A stretch of DNA of 64,000 nt. Origin: Longibacter salinarum (GTDB lineage: Bacteria; Bacteroidota; Rhodothermia; Rhodothermales; Salinibacteraceae). The notes below the pieces were generated by a model, which was not told the origin of the DNA, made no database searches, and worked only from the letters and a program-made list of their open reading frames with translations. The position numbers and the translations under genes were made by a program. The DNA is taken from contig NZ_PDEQ01000003.1 in NCBI RefSeq assembly GCF_002554795.1, positions 454,373-518,372 on the forward strand, read 5' to 3'. Below, piece by piece: positions 44,690-54,075 of this stretch. How positions within the stretch are numbered: the first letter of the stretch is position 1; every line of letters begins with the position of its first letter.

Positions 44690-45634
44690 ATGGACATGCT
44701 TTCCAAGCGCACGCTTCGACTCGCTTTTTCGTTTCTACTGATCGCCGGTGTCGTCACGGGATGTGGAGGGGAGGAGGCCTCCGATAGTTACAGTGATGAC
44801 ATGGCCGAGCAGCATCAGGATGATACCCCGCAGGCGACTGCGGCGGCTCAGGAGCCGATGATCCCGGTGCGTGCGAGCACCGTCACGTACGGTGCGACGG
44901 AGGCGGGGGAATCGATTACCGGGTACATGGCTGTTCCTGAAAATCCGGACTCGGTTCTCACCGCCTATGGCATGAATCCAAAAACCGATTCGCTGCCGGG
45001 CGTCGTTGTCATTCACGAGTGGTGGGGGCTGAACGACAATATCCGAACGGCCGCGCGCAGGATGGCCGGAGAAGGGTATCGGGTGCTGGCCGTTGATCTT
45101 TACGCGGGAAGCGTAGCGGATACGCCCGACGGGGCTCGTTCCCTGATGGAGCAGGCGATGAAGACGCCGGACCGACTCGCTGAGAATCTTGCATCGGCCA
45201 ACGCGTATCTACGCCGCGAGGGGGGAGCATCCAGGACGGCTGTGATGGGATGGTGCTTCGGAGGAGCGATGACGCTTACTGCTGCCGTTACCCAACCGGA
45301 TGGATACGAGGCGGGCGTGATATATTATGGTCGCGTTAGCGATGTCTCGCAGGAAGAACTCGAGCCCATTTCTTTTCCGATGATAGGCTTCTTCGGTGCA
45401 GACGATAGCAGCATCCCAGTTGAGTCCGTCAACGAGTTCGACACGAAGATGGACGAGGTCGGTAACACGTTCGAAGCGCACATCTACGAGGACGCCGGTC
45501 ATGCCTTTGCGAACCCATCCGGAACGAACTACAATCCGGAAGCAGCCTCTGCTGCCTGGGACAAGACAACGGCGTTCTTGAAAGAGCACCTCTACGGTGC
45601 GACCGACATGGATGCTGAATCTGATGAAACCTAA
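44690..45634 (+). CDS. Dienelactone-hydrolase-family lipoprotein
   Basis: A 314-residue alpha/beta-hydrolase exported as a lipoprotein: LAFSFLLIAGVVTGCGG ends in a lipobox Cys at residue 24. The catalytic nucleophile is Cys in VMGWCFGGAMT, as in dienelactone hydrolases; the acid lies in GFFGADDSSIPVE and the His in EDAGHAFANPS. GVVVIHEWWGLNDNIRTAARRMAGEGYRVLAVDLYAG is the family's leading segment. Being exported, it is not a normal cytosolic catechol-pathway enzyme; the substrate is unknown. No aromatic-degradation gene is around. Confidence 0.92.
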   Translation: MDMLSKRTLRLAFSFLLIAGVVTGCGGEEASDSYSDDMAEQHQDDTPQATAAAQEPMIPVRASTVTYGATEAGESITGYMAVPENPDSVLTAYGMNPKTDSLPGVVVIHEWWGLNDNIRTAARRMAGEGYRVLAVDLYAGSVADTPDGARSLMEQAMKTPDRLAENLASANAYLRREGGASRTAVMGWCFGGAMTLTAAVTQPDGYEAGVIYYGRVSDVSQEELEPISFPMIGFFGADDSSIPVESVNEFDTKMDEVGNTFEAHIYEDAGHAFANPSGTNYNPEAASAAWDKTTAFLKEHLYGATDMDAESDET

Positions 45635-45874
45635 ACCGGCACACTCCGAAGGCCCAATCACCAGCTTGGGCTAGGACTACCGCCCGCCTCCGACGTCCTC
45701 GATATGGAATCGGTGCGGAATCGACGTCTAGGGCGAGCCATTCTGCGCCCAGGTGGATCGACCGCCTGCTGGATCCGTACAGTGCGCCGGACATCACGAC
45801 GCTGGATCCTCCGGTGGTCCAGGCGTTGCGATGCTTCTCGATGCCATCCTTTCCGACACACGATTCTTGCCCGA

Positions 45875-46942
45875 ATGCCTGACTTTCCACCATTGCAGAA
45901 CGACCTCATTTTGCGTGTGGCTCGCGGCGAGTCCACTCGTCGAACTCCCGTCTGGATGATGCGGCAGGCCGGACGATATTTGCCCGAGTATCAGGCGGTC
46001 CGCGCCGAACATGAGTTCTTCGACGTGGTCGGGACGCCAGAGCTAGCGGCGGAGGTCACCATTCAGCCGATCGATCGGTTCGACCTGGATGCTGCGATTA
46101 TATTTTCGGACATCCTGGTGATTCCGCAGGCACTCGGGCTCGAGGTCCAGATGGTCAAAGGGAAAGGACCACATTTCCCGAACCCGGTGCGCGAACCGTC
46201 GGAGCTGTCGCGCCTCACGGACGATCCGGATGTCCACGAGGAGCTTGGGCATGTGTACGATGCCCTAACACTGACGAGGAAAGAACTGAACGGTCGTGTA
46301 CCGCTCATCGGATTCAGTGGCGCGCCGTGGACCCTCATGGGGTACATGATCGAGGGCGGTGGGAGCAAGAATTATAAGAAGGCGCGGGCCTGGTTGTATG
46401 AAGCTCCGGAGGCGGCACACCGGCTTCTGCAAAAGACGACGGACGTCATTATCGAGTATCTGATCGGGCAGGTCGACGCCGGTGCGCAGATGCTGCAGGT
46501 GTTCGACTCCTGGGCAGGCCTTCTCGGACCGAAAACGTTCAGAACATTTGCTCTGCCCTACCTGAAGCAGATCGCCGAAGGAGTCAAAGAGGCGCATCCG
46601 GAGGTTCCACTCGTCGTCTTCGCCAAGGGCGCGCACTACGCTCTCGAAGACCTCGTCGAGACGGAGTATGATGTGATCGGTCTTGACTGGACGATGGATC
46701 CGAAGGCGGCCCGGCTGGTCGTTGGTGAGCGGGTGACGCTGCAGGGCAATCTGGATCCGTGCATGCTCTACGGCGACGAGGAGACGATTCGGCGCGCCGT
46801 TCAGGATATGCTCGCCGGTTTCGGGTCCCATCGCCACATCGCCAACCTTGGACACGGCATGCATCCAGATCACGATCCTGAGCACGCCCGCGTTTTCGTC
46901 GACAGTGTGCACGAGGTGTCCGAACAAATGCGCCACGTCTAA
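45875..46942 (+). CDS. hemE: Uroporphyrinogen decarboxylase
   Basis: A 355-residue enzyme that removes four acetate carboxyls from uroporphyrinogen III in haem synthesis. The N-terminal motif RTPVWMMRQAGRYLPEYQ carries the substrate-binding Arg pair; FDLDAAIIFSDILVIPQALG and VPLIGFSGAPWTLMGYMIEGGGSK follow, then VFDSWAGLLGP and LVVFAKGAHYALEDL, and GLDWTMDPKAARLV near the end. The length matches the family. The ATG at 45875 is used; earlier in-frame codons give residues that are not protein-like. It is on its own, ended by a bidirectional terminator. Confidence 0.96.
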   Translation: MPDFPPLQNDLILRVARGESTRRTPVWMMRQAGRYLPEYQAVRAEHEFFDVVGTPELAAEVTIQPIDRFDLDAAIIFSDILVIPQALGLEVQMVKGKGPHFPNPVREPSELSRLTDDPDVHEELGHVYDALTLTRKELNGRVPLIGFSGAPWTLMGYMIEGGGSKNYKKARAWLYEAPEAAHRLLQKTTDVIIEYLIGQVDAGAQMLQVFDSWAGLLGPKTFRTFALPYLKQIAEGVKEAHPEVPLVVFAKGAHYALEDLVETEYDVIGLDWTMDPKAARLVVGERVTLQGNLDPCMLYGDEETIRRAVQDMLAGFGSHRHIANLGHGMHPDHDPEHARVFVDSVHEVSEQMRHV

Positions 46943-46979
46943 CCTTACGACCGGCCTTTCGGACATGAGTGAAAAGCAA

Positions 46980-47017
46980 AAAACGCCCTGCCGGTCTCAT
47001 GCCGGTGGGGCGTTTTG
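46980..47017. terminator. Bidirectional terminator after hemE
   Basis: AAAACGCCCTGCCGG pairs with CCGGTGGGGCGTTTT (one mismatch); A-run on one side and T-run on the other. Confidence 0.88.
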
Positions 47018-47099
47018 TGTTGTTCGGCCAAAATGATTGCCCGGGGTGAACTAGGTTGCCCCGGCGTTTTGAACTGCGGGAACCTCGGCCTTGGCTCTA

Positions 47100-47387
47100 C
47101 TACGCCGCATGCGGGCCGGCGTATTCCACGTGGCCTCGTCCGGCACGTCGCACAGCCATAGCATCTTCCATACGAAATGGACCATTCATGATGCGGATCG
47201 TGGCATCGTGAGCATGAGCCGCCCGTGCGAGCATCATGAGCTGCGAGACGGTAAAGTCGCTAGCATCGACGATTACGTCGTCGCCGCCTTCAATTCGCTT
47301 GACTACTGTGTCGTACAATGGAAGAGTAAGATCGATACAGTGAGGACATAGAGGTAAAACATATGATACGGCGTGGAGATTCCACAT
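47100..47387 (-). CDS. Small unknown protein, possible
   Basis: Up to 95 residues. The C-terminal 60 (IVDASDFTVSQLMMLARAAHAHDATIRIMNGPFRMEDAMAVRRAGRGHVEYA) have the 'DQLxxLAxxA...IxI...GxGHVxF' pattern common in small uncharacterised bacterial proteins, suggesting a real alpha/beta fold. The first 30 residues (MWNLHAVSYVLPLCPHCIDLTLP) look artificial, so the true start is probably further in, around LPLYDTVVKRIEGG, perhaps with a non-ATG codon. Convergent to hemE across a bidirectional terminator. Confidence 0.45.
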   Translation of the reverse strand: MWNLHAVSYVLPLCPHCIDLTLPLYDTVVKRIEGGDDVIVDASDFTVSQLMMLARAAHAHDATIRIMNGPFRMEDAMAVRRAGRGHVEYAGPHAA

Positions 47388-47643
47388 GAAGCTGGGCTAG
47401 ACGGTGCGAATGCGTAATTTCACTGTGAATGTTGCTGCAGAGACTCCGTCTTCGGCTCTTCGATGTCCGTGGCAGTGCTTTGTGGTCCATGGTTGAGAAC
47501 ATGTAGAGTCCGTCGCAGAGACCCATTCGGCTCGGAATGAGATGTACCGTTGTCGAAATCGTCGTGACTGCCGACGGATCGTCACGTACGAAGACAGGTT
47601 TGAACGTTCGCTCATCCTGGTTCCACTCAACGCCTTGTTTTAC

Positions 47644-49974
47644 ATGTCCGAGGCCGACGTATCGCGACGAACACTGCCCGAATCGCCGGATGCTCTTGCC
47701 CTGCTTCCCATGCTGTACGTGGCCTGGGCAGATGGTGTGCTCACCCCGGCGGAGATCTCGCTTTTGCGGGATCGGATCGAATCCATCCATGACCTGCCGT
47801 CCGTCGTGCGCGAGGAGGTGTGCCCCTATCTCGATCCGTCCAATCCGCCATCGCCTGAGGCCTACGATCGATGGGTTCAGGTGCTTCGAGAGCACGTGGA
47901 GGCGCTGCCCCAGGACCGGCGGATGACGCTCGCAGAAGTCGGTCTGTCCATAGCATCGGCTGGAGGCGACGGAGCAGCGGTTTCGTCGTCGGTGCGGGCT
48001 GCGCTAACGGACCTCGAGGGAGCCGTCGGAGTGGACGGCCCAGGGATGGTCCGTGAGCTCCGAGAACAGCGACCGGAGCCGGCAACCGGAGACCGCGTTA
48101 CGCGTCCGGCCCGTTTCGACATCGAGAAGCTCACTCGACATCTGGACGGTGACCGACACGACCACATCGACCACATGCGGACGCTGCTGTCGGATCCCGC
48201 GTTCGCGTACCCACCGAAGCTGACCACGCCCGAGTATCGTGAGCAGGTCATGGAATGGCTTACCATTCTTGCGGATCAGGGCTTGGGAGCCCTCTCTTAT
48301 CCGGAGGAATATGGTGGAGGAGGGGATATGGGCGATTTCATCGCGACGTTCGAAGCGCTCGCGATGCACGACCAAAGTCTGGTGGTAAAGTACGGTGTCC
48401 AGTTTGGACTCTTTGGCGGAAGCGTGTATCGGCTTGGGACGCAAAAGCACCATGAGCGGTATCTTGATGGCATCGGCTCGCTGGAGATTCCCGGTTGCTT
48501 CGCGATGAGCGAGCTTGGTCATGGTTCGAACGTCCGCGACATCCAGACGACGGCGACGTATGACCCGGAGACGGAGACGTTCATCATCTCCACGCCATCC
48601 GAGGCGGCGCGCAAGGAGTGGATCGGAAATGCAGCGGTGCACGGAGAGCTGGCTGTCGTCTTTGCCCAGCTGAAGACGCAGGGCATGCATCACGGCGTCC
48701 ATGCGTTCATCGTGCCCATTCGTACGCCGTCGGGGGAGGTGATGCCCGATGTGCGCATCGAAGACTGTGGCGAAAAGATGGGGTTGAACGGTGTCGACAA
48801 CGGTCGGCTCTGGTTCGACGACGTTCGGGTGCCACGGGAGAATCTCCTTGACCGGTTTGGTACGGTGGCAGCGGACGGGACGTACGACAGCCCGATTCCG
48901 AGTTCCGGGAAACGGTTCTTCACGATGCTCGGCACGCTCGTCGGCGGGCGGATCAGTGTCGCGCGAGCAGGCCTGATGGCCGCAAAATCTGGACTGACCA
49001 TTGCCGTGCGATACGGAAATCGCCGCCGCCAATTTGGGCCCAAAGACCAGCCCGAGGTTCCGCTCCTAACGTACCGGACCCATCAGCGGCGCCTGCTTCC
49101 GCGTCTCGCCAAAACATATGCGATCGACGCTGCCCTCCAGAACCTGACCGAGACATACATTTCTCGTTCGATCGACGAGGGGCTTGAGGATGTCGAGGCG
49201 TCAGCGAACGCTCTAAAAGCGTACGCAACGCGGCATACGACCGATACCCTCCAGGAGGCAAGGGAAGCCTGTGGCGGGCAAGGCTACCTCCACGAAAATC
49301 GGATCTCGACCCTGATGGCCGACACCGACGTCTTCACGACGTTCGAGGGAGACAATACCGTCTTATTGCTCCAGGTCGCGAAGGGATTGCTGTCCGATTT
49401 TCAGCGCGAATTCCGGGACCTCAATATTCTGGGTATGGTCCGGTTTGTCGCGAAAGATGTTCTCGAGCGCCTGTCCGAGACGAATCCGCTTACGTCCAGT
49501 CAGACGGATCCGGAGCATCTGCGTAGTCGCGATTTCCAAATGAACGCACTGGACTATCGAGCCGATCGGTTGCTTCAGACCGCCGCGCAACGTCTCCGAG
49601 CTCGGCTGAATGATGACATAGATCCATTCGACGCGTTCATCGACGTGCAGGATCATCTCAAAACTCTGGCGGAGGCCCACGCGGAACGGGTTACCCTCGA
49701 GGCCTTCATTCAGGAAAACGACACGGTAGAAGATGAGAGTGTACGTGCCGTGCTCGATCGTCTTCGGAGCCTGTTTGCTCTTCATGCGATCGAGACCGAT
49801 CGCGGCTGGTTCCTCGAGGCTGGTGTCCTGGGAAGTGCAAAGTCGAAAGCCATTCGAACGGAGGTCAACCGACTCTGCGAAGAGGTGCGTCCGGACGCCG
49901 AAGCGCTGGTCGATGCGTTTGCGATCCCCGATGCCTCTCTCGCCGCGCCCATTGGTACCGGCGATCGTCACTAA
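47644..49974 (+). CDS. Acyl-CoA oxidase/dehydrogenase with N-terminal TerB-like domain
   Basis: A 776-residue protein in two parts. The first 110 residues (ALALLPMLYVAWADGVLTPAEISLLRDRIESI) follow the TerB tellurite-resistance pattern. The rest is a flavin acyl-CoA dehydrogenase of the oxidase (ACOX) branch: LSYPEEYGGGGDMGDF, ELGHGSNVRDIQTTATYDPETETF, GMHHGVHAFIVPIR, CGGQGYLHENRI, and TTFEGDNTVLLLQVAKGL with the catalytic Glu. Peroxisomal ACOX enzymes pass electrons to oxygen and yield peroxide; whether this one does is not shown. It is not near the fad cluster and has no copy of the fad palindrome upstream. The ATG at 47644 precedes MSEADVSRR. Confidence 0.88.
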   Translation: MSEADVSRRTLPESPDALALLPMLYVAWADGVLTPAEISLLRDRIESIHDLPSVVREEVCPYLDPSNPPSPEAYDRWVQVLREHVEALPQDRRMTLAEVGLSIASAGGDGAAVSSSVRAALTDLEGAVGVDGPGMVRELREQRPEPATGDRVTRPARFDIEKLTRHLDGDRHDHIDHMRTLLSDPAFAYPPKLTTPEYREQVMEWLTILADQGLGALSYPEEYGGGGDMGDFIATFEALAMHDQSLVVKYGVQFGLFGGSVYRLGTQKHHERYLDGIGSLEIPGCFAMSELGHGSNVRDIQTTATYDPETETFIISTPSEAARKEWIGNAAVHGELAVVFAQLKTQGMHHGVHAFIVPIRTPSGEVMPDVRIEDCGEKMGLNGVDNGRLWFDDVRVPRENLLDRFGTVAADGTYDSPIPSSGKRFFTMLGTLVGGRISVARAGLMAAKSGLTIAVRYGNRRRQFGPKDQPEVPLLTYRTHQRRLLPRLAKTYAIDAALQNLTETYISRSIDEGLEDVEASANALKAYATRHTTDTLQEAREACGGQGYLHENRISTLMADTDVFTTFEGDNTVLLLQVAKGLLSDFQREFRDLNILGMVRFVAKDVLERLSETNPLTSSQTDPEHLRSRDFQMNALDYRADRLLQTAAQRLRARLNDDIDPFDAFIDVQDHLKTLAEAHAERVTLEAFIQENDTVEDESVRAVLDRLRSLFALHAIETDRGWFLEAGVLGSAKSKAIRTEVNRLCEEVRPDAEALVDAFAIPDASLAAPIGTGDRH

Positions 49975-49984
49975 GTCCAGTCGG

Positions 49985-51337
49985 CTAGGGCATCTGGCGC
50001 CGTACCGGTGCAATTTGCGGCTGAATGAGACGAGCCGGGCCGGTCAGAACGATGGACAAGTCGGATGGGGCAAGATATTGCCGGACGACGCGCTGTACGT
50101 CCTGCGGACGGACGCTGCGAATACGCGCCTGATACTTCAGAAAGTACGACTCGTCGAGGCCGTGTCGGTTCAAAAACATCATCTGGTCAGCCAACCCATC
50201 ACGAGTGGAGCTCTGCATGAGAAAGCGGTCAACCAGAACGGTTTGTGCCCGGTAGACCGACGAGCTGTCCGGAGCGGTATTGCGGAGCTCTTCCAGGATT
50301 GCTCGAACCGTTTGCACCGCCGGGCGAGTCTGCGTTGGCCGGGTTGCTACGACCGCGGTCCAGTACGTTGTCTCCCGGTGCGGAACGAGCAGGCTGTACG
50401 GGGAGGAGGTGGAGGCGAGCGATGTCGACTGTGCGAGGCGAGATGTGTGGCCGCCTCCGATGAGTGTGGTGGCCACCTGTAGGGCAGCGTAATCTGTGTG
50501 GCCGGGCGCGACCGTCGGTGTGCCAATGGCAACAGCCACTTGTGACCGGTTGGGGCGATCAATGACTGTCACGTCGCCTCCAGGCCCAGTAGTAACCTGG
50601 AGCGGAAGGCCGGACGCGGTTCCTTTCCACGTGCCCAGGTGTTTCCGTGCACTCTCGATCGCATCCGAGGGACGAAAAGAGCCGGTGACGTACAGGGACG
50701 CGCGATCGGGTGCGACATGCCGGCGAATGAATGATGCGACGTCGGCGCCCGTGAAGCCGCGAATCTGCGCCTGTGATGGCAGCGGGCGCCCGTATGTTTC
50801 GTCCTGATACATCGTGCGACGAAGTTGCTGCCGCGCATCGGCCTGTGGCGAAGGGGAGTGGGTGAGGACTTGTGCGGCGTGCGTCCGTGCGGAGTCAAGC
50901 GCAGAACGTTCCGAAATATCGTCCAGCGATGTGTTGACAAGTTGCCGCATGCGACGGATGGCCACCGGAGCAGCGGACGCTGCGACATCGGACGAAAAGA
51001 CCATCGCATCCGATGTCACCGTTACGTCAACAGCCATTTCACCTGGCGCGTCGGAGGTGCTCTGTAAACGAAGCCAACGCGCCGTCACATCGGCGAGGCC
51101 CGCCTCAGACTGCGATTCGTACGCCGTTCCAGCTTCAATGACGAATCGCACCGTGGCGCGACCGTCGGTATCGTACGGCGTAAGCGTCACGCGAACACCG
51201 TTGTCAAGTACGGTGGTACGTTGTGGATGCGGCCCCTCGTTCGATTCAATCGAGGGAGGAGTCGATGCCGACGCGGGTCGGAAAACGAGGGAAACCGCGG
51301 CAATCAGGCAGATCAGGAGAACGGCAGTCCGGGACAT
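49985..51337 (-). CDS. M16-family (insulinase) protein lacking the zinc motif
   Basis: About 450 residues with a signal peptide (AVLLICLIAAVSLVFRPASAS). The fold of the M16 family is visible: TTVLDNGVRVTLTPYDTDGRATVRFVIEAGTAYESQSEAGLADVTARW and, later, DYAALQVATTLIGGGHTSRLAQ. The active HxxEH would sit after GLA, but here the residues are DVTAR, so the metal site is lost; the second half also lacks a catalytic Glu at the usual place. Such non-catalytic M16 subunits pair with an active partner, which is not adjacent here. The ATG at 51337 gives the secretion signal; upstream codons are not. Confidence 0.85.
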   Translation of the reverse strand: MSRTAVLLICLIAAVSLVFRPASASTPPSIESNEGPHPQRTTVLDNGVRVTLTPYDTDGRATVRFVIEAGTAYESQSEAGLADVTARWLRLQSTSDAPGEMAVDVTVTSDAMVFSSDVAASAAPVAIRRMRQLVNTSLDDISERSALDSARTHAAQVLTHSPSPQADARQQLRRTMYQDETYGRPLPSQAQIRGFTGADVASFIRRHVAPDRASLYVTGSFRPSDAIESARKHLGTWKGTASGLPLQVTTGPGGDVTVIDRPNRSQVAVAIGTPTVAPGHTDYAALQVATTLIGGGHTSRLAQSTSLASTSSPYSLLVPHRETTYWTAVVATRPTQTRPAVQTVRAILEELRNTAPDSSSVYRAQTVLVDRFLMQSSTRDGLADQMMFLNRHGLDESYFLKYQARIRSVRPQDVQRVVRQYLAPSDLSIVLTGPARLIQPQIAPVRRQMP

Positions 51338-51565
51338 GAACCGGGGGGCGGAGGAACGGGGACGAAGTAGCGATGCAATCCAGCAGACGTGTGCCGGAAG
51401 AGAGAGGAGCGGGACCGAGACGTACGAAGATGAACGACCGGACCAGCTGTCACGAGATGGGGACGTGCTCGTGACGTACAGTGCTGGGGCACAAAAACGA
51501 TACCTCGGGTTGCCATCGATGGCGGTCTGACGGTCCCTCATCGAATTCGCACAATAACATACCGG

Positions 51566-52069
51566 TTAGAAAAAATACCGGAATCCAATGGCTCCATCGA
51601 ACCGAAGCTGAGACGCATCGGCGATCTGCAGAGTCGGGGCAACTTCAGCAAAAATATCTATCGGAGCATCACCGAGCATGTACGACACACCCATCGGTGC
51701 CCGGAGTGCGATGTTGGCATCCTGATTTTCGATAAACGTGAGCTGGAGTCCCGGTCCCACGTAAAGTGCCATTAGGCCGTCACCGACGGATACCTGCTCG
51801 AAATTGTGGAAAATGTAGTCCCCCTGGAGAACGAGATAGGATGCACCTGCGGCTTCGTCGCTGATCACAAACGACGTTGCACCCTGGAATGCATGACGCT
51901 CGGAAATCCAGAGCTTCATCGTCAGGCCAACCGGGTTCAGTCCACCATTCGAGACGCCAATCTGTCCGCCTGCTCCGATGCCGGTCGTCTGGGCGCGTGC
52001 ATCCGTTATGATTGTTACCAGGAGACCGGCGATCAGAATAGCGAAAACGGTACGGGCAATTTGCGTCAT
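51566..52069 (-). CDS. Outer-membrane beta-barrel protein, small
   Basis: A 167-residue exported protein with a signal peptide (TVFAILIAGLLVTIITDARAQ) and eight alternating hydrophobic and polar strands: GIGAGGQIGVSNGGLNPVGLTMKLWI, HAFQGATSFVISDEA, YLVLQGDYIF, MALYVGPGLQLTFI, ALRAPMGVSYML and, ending, RFDGAIGFRYFF. The last residue is Phe, as in outer-membrane barrels. The function is unknown; the size fits an OmpX/OmpW-like porin. Upstream at 52121-52144 is an imperfect inverted repeat ACGTTAACG/CGTTCAACGT. Confidence 0.85.
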   Translation of the reverse strand: MTQIARTVFAILIAGLLVTIITDARAQTTGIGAGGQIGVSNGGLNPVGLTMKLWISERHAFQGATSFVISDEAAGASYLVLQGDYIFHNFEQVSVGDGLMALYVGPGLQLTFIENQDANIALRAPMGVSYMLGDAPIDIFAEVAPTLQIADASQLRFDGAIGFRYFF

Positions 52070-52307
52070 GGCCGGGTGTGGTCGTGATGGAGTCGGTGCG
52101 GTGGATGGCGCGGGTCGGAAACGTTAACGCCACACGTTCAACGTCTGCAATCGAGGGATCGAAAGTCAACTGGCAGATTGGAAGTTGGCGCAAAACCATC
52201 CGCCGTGTTTCCGTTGGTGCCCGTGAACAAGCGACCGGGGTGTAGTGTGAAACGGTAGAGCGAGTGGCTCAACAACTGCCTTTCCCTTTCACTACCGTAC
52301 GTCCGGA

Positions 52308-52952
52308 ATGCGACGCGATCGTGTGTTCAATTTCTCGATGATCGCTCTTCTCTTGGTCGCAACCCTGAGTTGGGGCGGAACGGCTCGCGCAGAAGATGGC
52401 CGGGGCGGATCCACGTCGTCCAGGATTGCTGAAGAAGACGCCGTGGCTAGTGACTCCCTGGATGGGCCCGAGGCTGTCGCAGCGGCCTACCTGGATGCGT
52501 TTCGCCGAACGGACTGGGAGGGATGCGCGCGCCTGATGCATCCAGACGCCCTGCAGGCGCTAAAGGACGTCCTCATTCGTGCCGCCGAAGCCGATTCCTC
52601 TAGCGGCATTCCTGACGCTCTTTACGGAGATAATACACCGCGTGAGACGATTCGATTTGCGCCGCCCGCGGAACTGTATGCCCGCATGCTACGGGTCGTG
52701 TATCAGAAATCGCCGCAGGCAACGGAGGTGCTGGATGGCCTATCGTCGAAGGTGATCGGACACGTCGACGAGACGGACACCCTGGTTCACGTGATTGCGA
52801 GAACGCACGTTGATGGCCGGAGCGGAGATGAGCGTGGACAGGCTCTGTCCCAGATTGAAGTGTTTTCGCTCGAGCGGTATCAGGAAAGCTGGCGCCTTCG
52901 GCTCACCACCGACGTGAAAAATGTCGCCCGTGCAGTGCAGAAGCGTCAGTAG
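52308..52952 (+). CDS. Secreted unknown protein
   Basis: A 214-residue protein with a signal peptide (FSMIALLLVATLSWGGTARAE). The mature N-terminus has an acidic linker; then PEAVAAAYLDAFRRTDWEGCARLMHPDALQALKDVL resembles the helical start of NTF2-like folds. The C-terminal part has IGHVDETDTLVHVIARTHVDG and ESWRLRLTTDV strands. NTF2-like folding is a weak inference and no activity is assigned. It is convergent with an unknown gene and stands alone. Confidence 0.78.
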   Translation: MRRDRVFNFSMIALLLVATLSWGGTARAEDGRGGSTSSRIAEEDAVASDSLDGPEAVAAAYLDAFRRTDWEGCARLMHPDALQALKDVLIRAAEADSSSGIPDALYGDNTPRETIRFAPPAELYARMLRVVYQKSPQATEVLDGLSSKVIGHVDETDTLVHVIARTHVDGRSGDERGQALSQIEVFSLERYQESWRLRLTTDVKNVARAVQKRQ

Positions 52953-53036
52953 GTCGACGCCGAGACCATCGTGGTTGTGCGCCGGATGGAAACCCGGTGG
53001 GTCCAGGCAGTCCCGGTCGAAGACTCGGTTTTCTAT

Positions 53037-53408
53037 CTAAAAGCTGACGCTGCTGTCGTCGATGCGCTCTTCGCCCTCATCGCTGAAGCGGGTCATGGTC
53101 CACGGGTCTTGCTCGTATCCATCCTGATCGCAGATGACTTCGTGGCCCAGGTCTTCAAAAGCGGCTTTCGCGCAGGCTCGGATCGTCGTCCACGGCAGGT
53201 TGGGCCCGTTGAACCAGACGCTGGTGTAGGGACCTCCCTCGATATTCTCGGCCACGAACACGCGTACCGTTTCCCCGGAATAATCGACCTCGTACGTCAG
53301 GGCGGGTTCGGTCCGAACCTGCTCAACCGAACCGAATTGGTTGCTTAACCACTTCTCGGCTTTTTCCTTCGACAGGTCGCGTACGTAAATTTCGATGGAG
53401 GCAGACAT
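53037..53408 (-). CDS. Unknown acidic protein, 123 residues
   Basis: A soluble protein of unknown function, rich in Glu and Asp. MSASIEIYVRDLSKEKAEKWLSNQFGSVEQV opens with a beta-alpha-like pattern, and TIRACAKAAFEDLGHEVICDQDGYEQDPWTMTRFSDEGEERID follows, with a Trp-rich segment GPYTSVWFNGPNLPWTT in the middle. No signal, membrane segment or known domain. Composition and the absence of competing features make it a likely real gene. Confidence 0.72.
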   Translation of the reverse strand: MSASIEIYVRDLSKEKAEKWLSNQFGSVEQVRTEPALTYEVDYSGETVRVFVAENIEGGPYTSVWFNGPNLPWTTIRACAKAAFEDLGHEVICDQDGYEQDPWTMTRFSDEGEERIDDSSVSF

Positions 53409-53511
53409 CCGCGTTCAAAGGCTAGGTCAAAGAGGGCGCGCTGATGCACCGGTGGTATGCAAGTTGACACCTGACGAGTTGCAATTCAGTTCCAGCAATG
53501 GATGCTCGACG

Positions 53512-53703
53512 TCAATTCGCATCGTCCTCTTCGGTCTCGTCTGCGTCGACGCGTGACACGGTGAGGTACAAGAGCGCCAACACGGCGAGAAATCCACCGC
53601 CGGCAAGCGCATAACTGAACTGTCGAGTAACGAGACCGAAAACGACCAGGCCGATATCGAAGATTGCGAGCATGACGATAGAGGCCAGCAAGAGACGAGA
53701 CAT
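53512..53703 (-). CDS. Small two-helix membrane protein
   Basis: Sixty-three residues with two membrane helices (MSRLLLASIVMLAIFDIGLVVFGLV and FSYALAGGGFLAVLALLYLTV) and an acidic tail VDADETEEDDAN. No family recognised. It may form a unit with the unknown 123-residue gene, about 100 bases downstream on the same strand. Confidence 0.65.
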   Translation of the reverse strand: MSRLLLASIVMLAIFDIGLVVFGLVTRQFSYALAGGGFLAVLALLYLTVSRVDADETEEDDAN

Positions 53704-54075
53704 TCGGCAGCCGGATCAGGAAGGGAGGAGGACAAGCGTGAGGGGCGCATCCGGCAATCGGCCGTCCGCGTTGCGTTGCGACCGATGATTTCGCGAACGT
53801 GGATGCGCCCCTATCGAGTTGACGGCAATCTAAACGACATTATCGGGGTCGCGTGAGTTCAATCGCACCATGAAACAGTGAAATCCGAGATGAAGGCCAT
53901 CATTTACTGGTCCGCGATACCACGCTCGCCACTTTCATCGTTACTGAGACGACCATGCTTTAGTCGGAAGGGATCTACCGTCTGAAAATTGCATTTACCA
54001 TCCAGCCGAGACGTGGTGTGCATCCCGATCACGGCGTTTCGGTCCTCTCTTTTCTTTCCCGTCGATGATTTCGCG
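53704..54075. other. Intergenic region with long-spaced inverted repeat
   Basis: The 12-base AGGGGCGCATCC (53741-53752) is perfectly inverted at 53801-53812 (GGATGCGCCCCT), 48 bases apart. The inside contains further GC-rich complementary pieces. It could be a transcript terminator-like or leader structure. No gene otherwise. Confidence 0.5.

Noticed and set aside
49733..50482. A plus-strand frame antisense to the M16 gene
   Set aside because: Shadow frame; M16 gene on the minus strand has signal peptide and family motifs.
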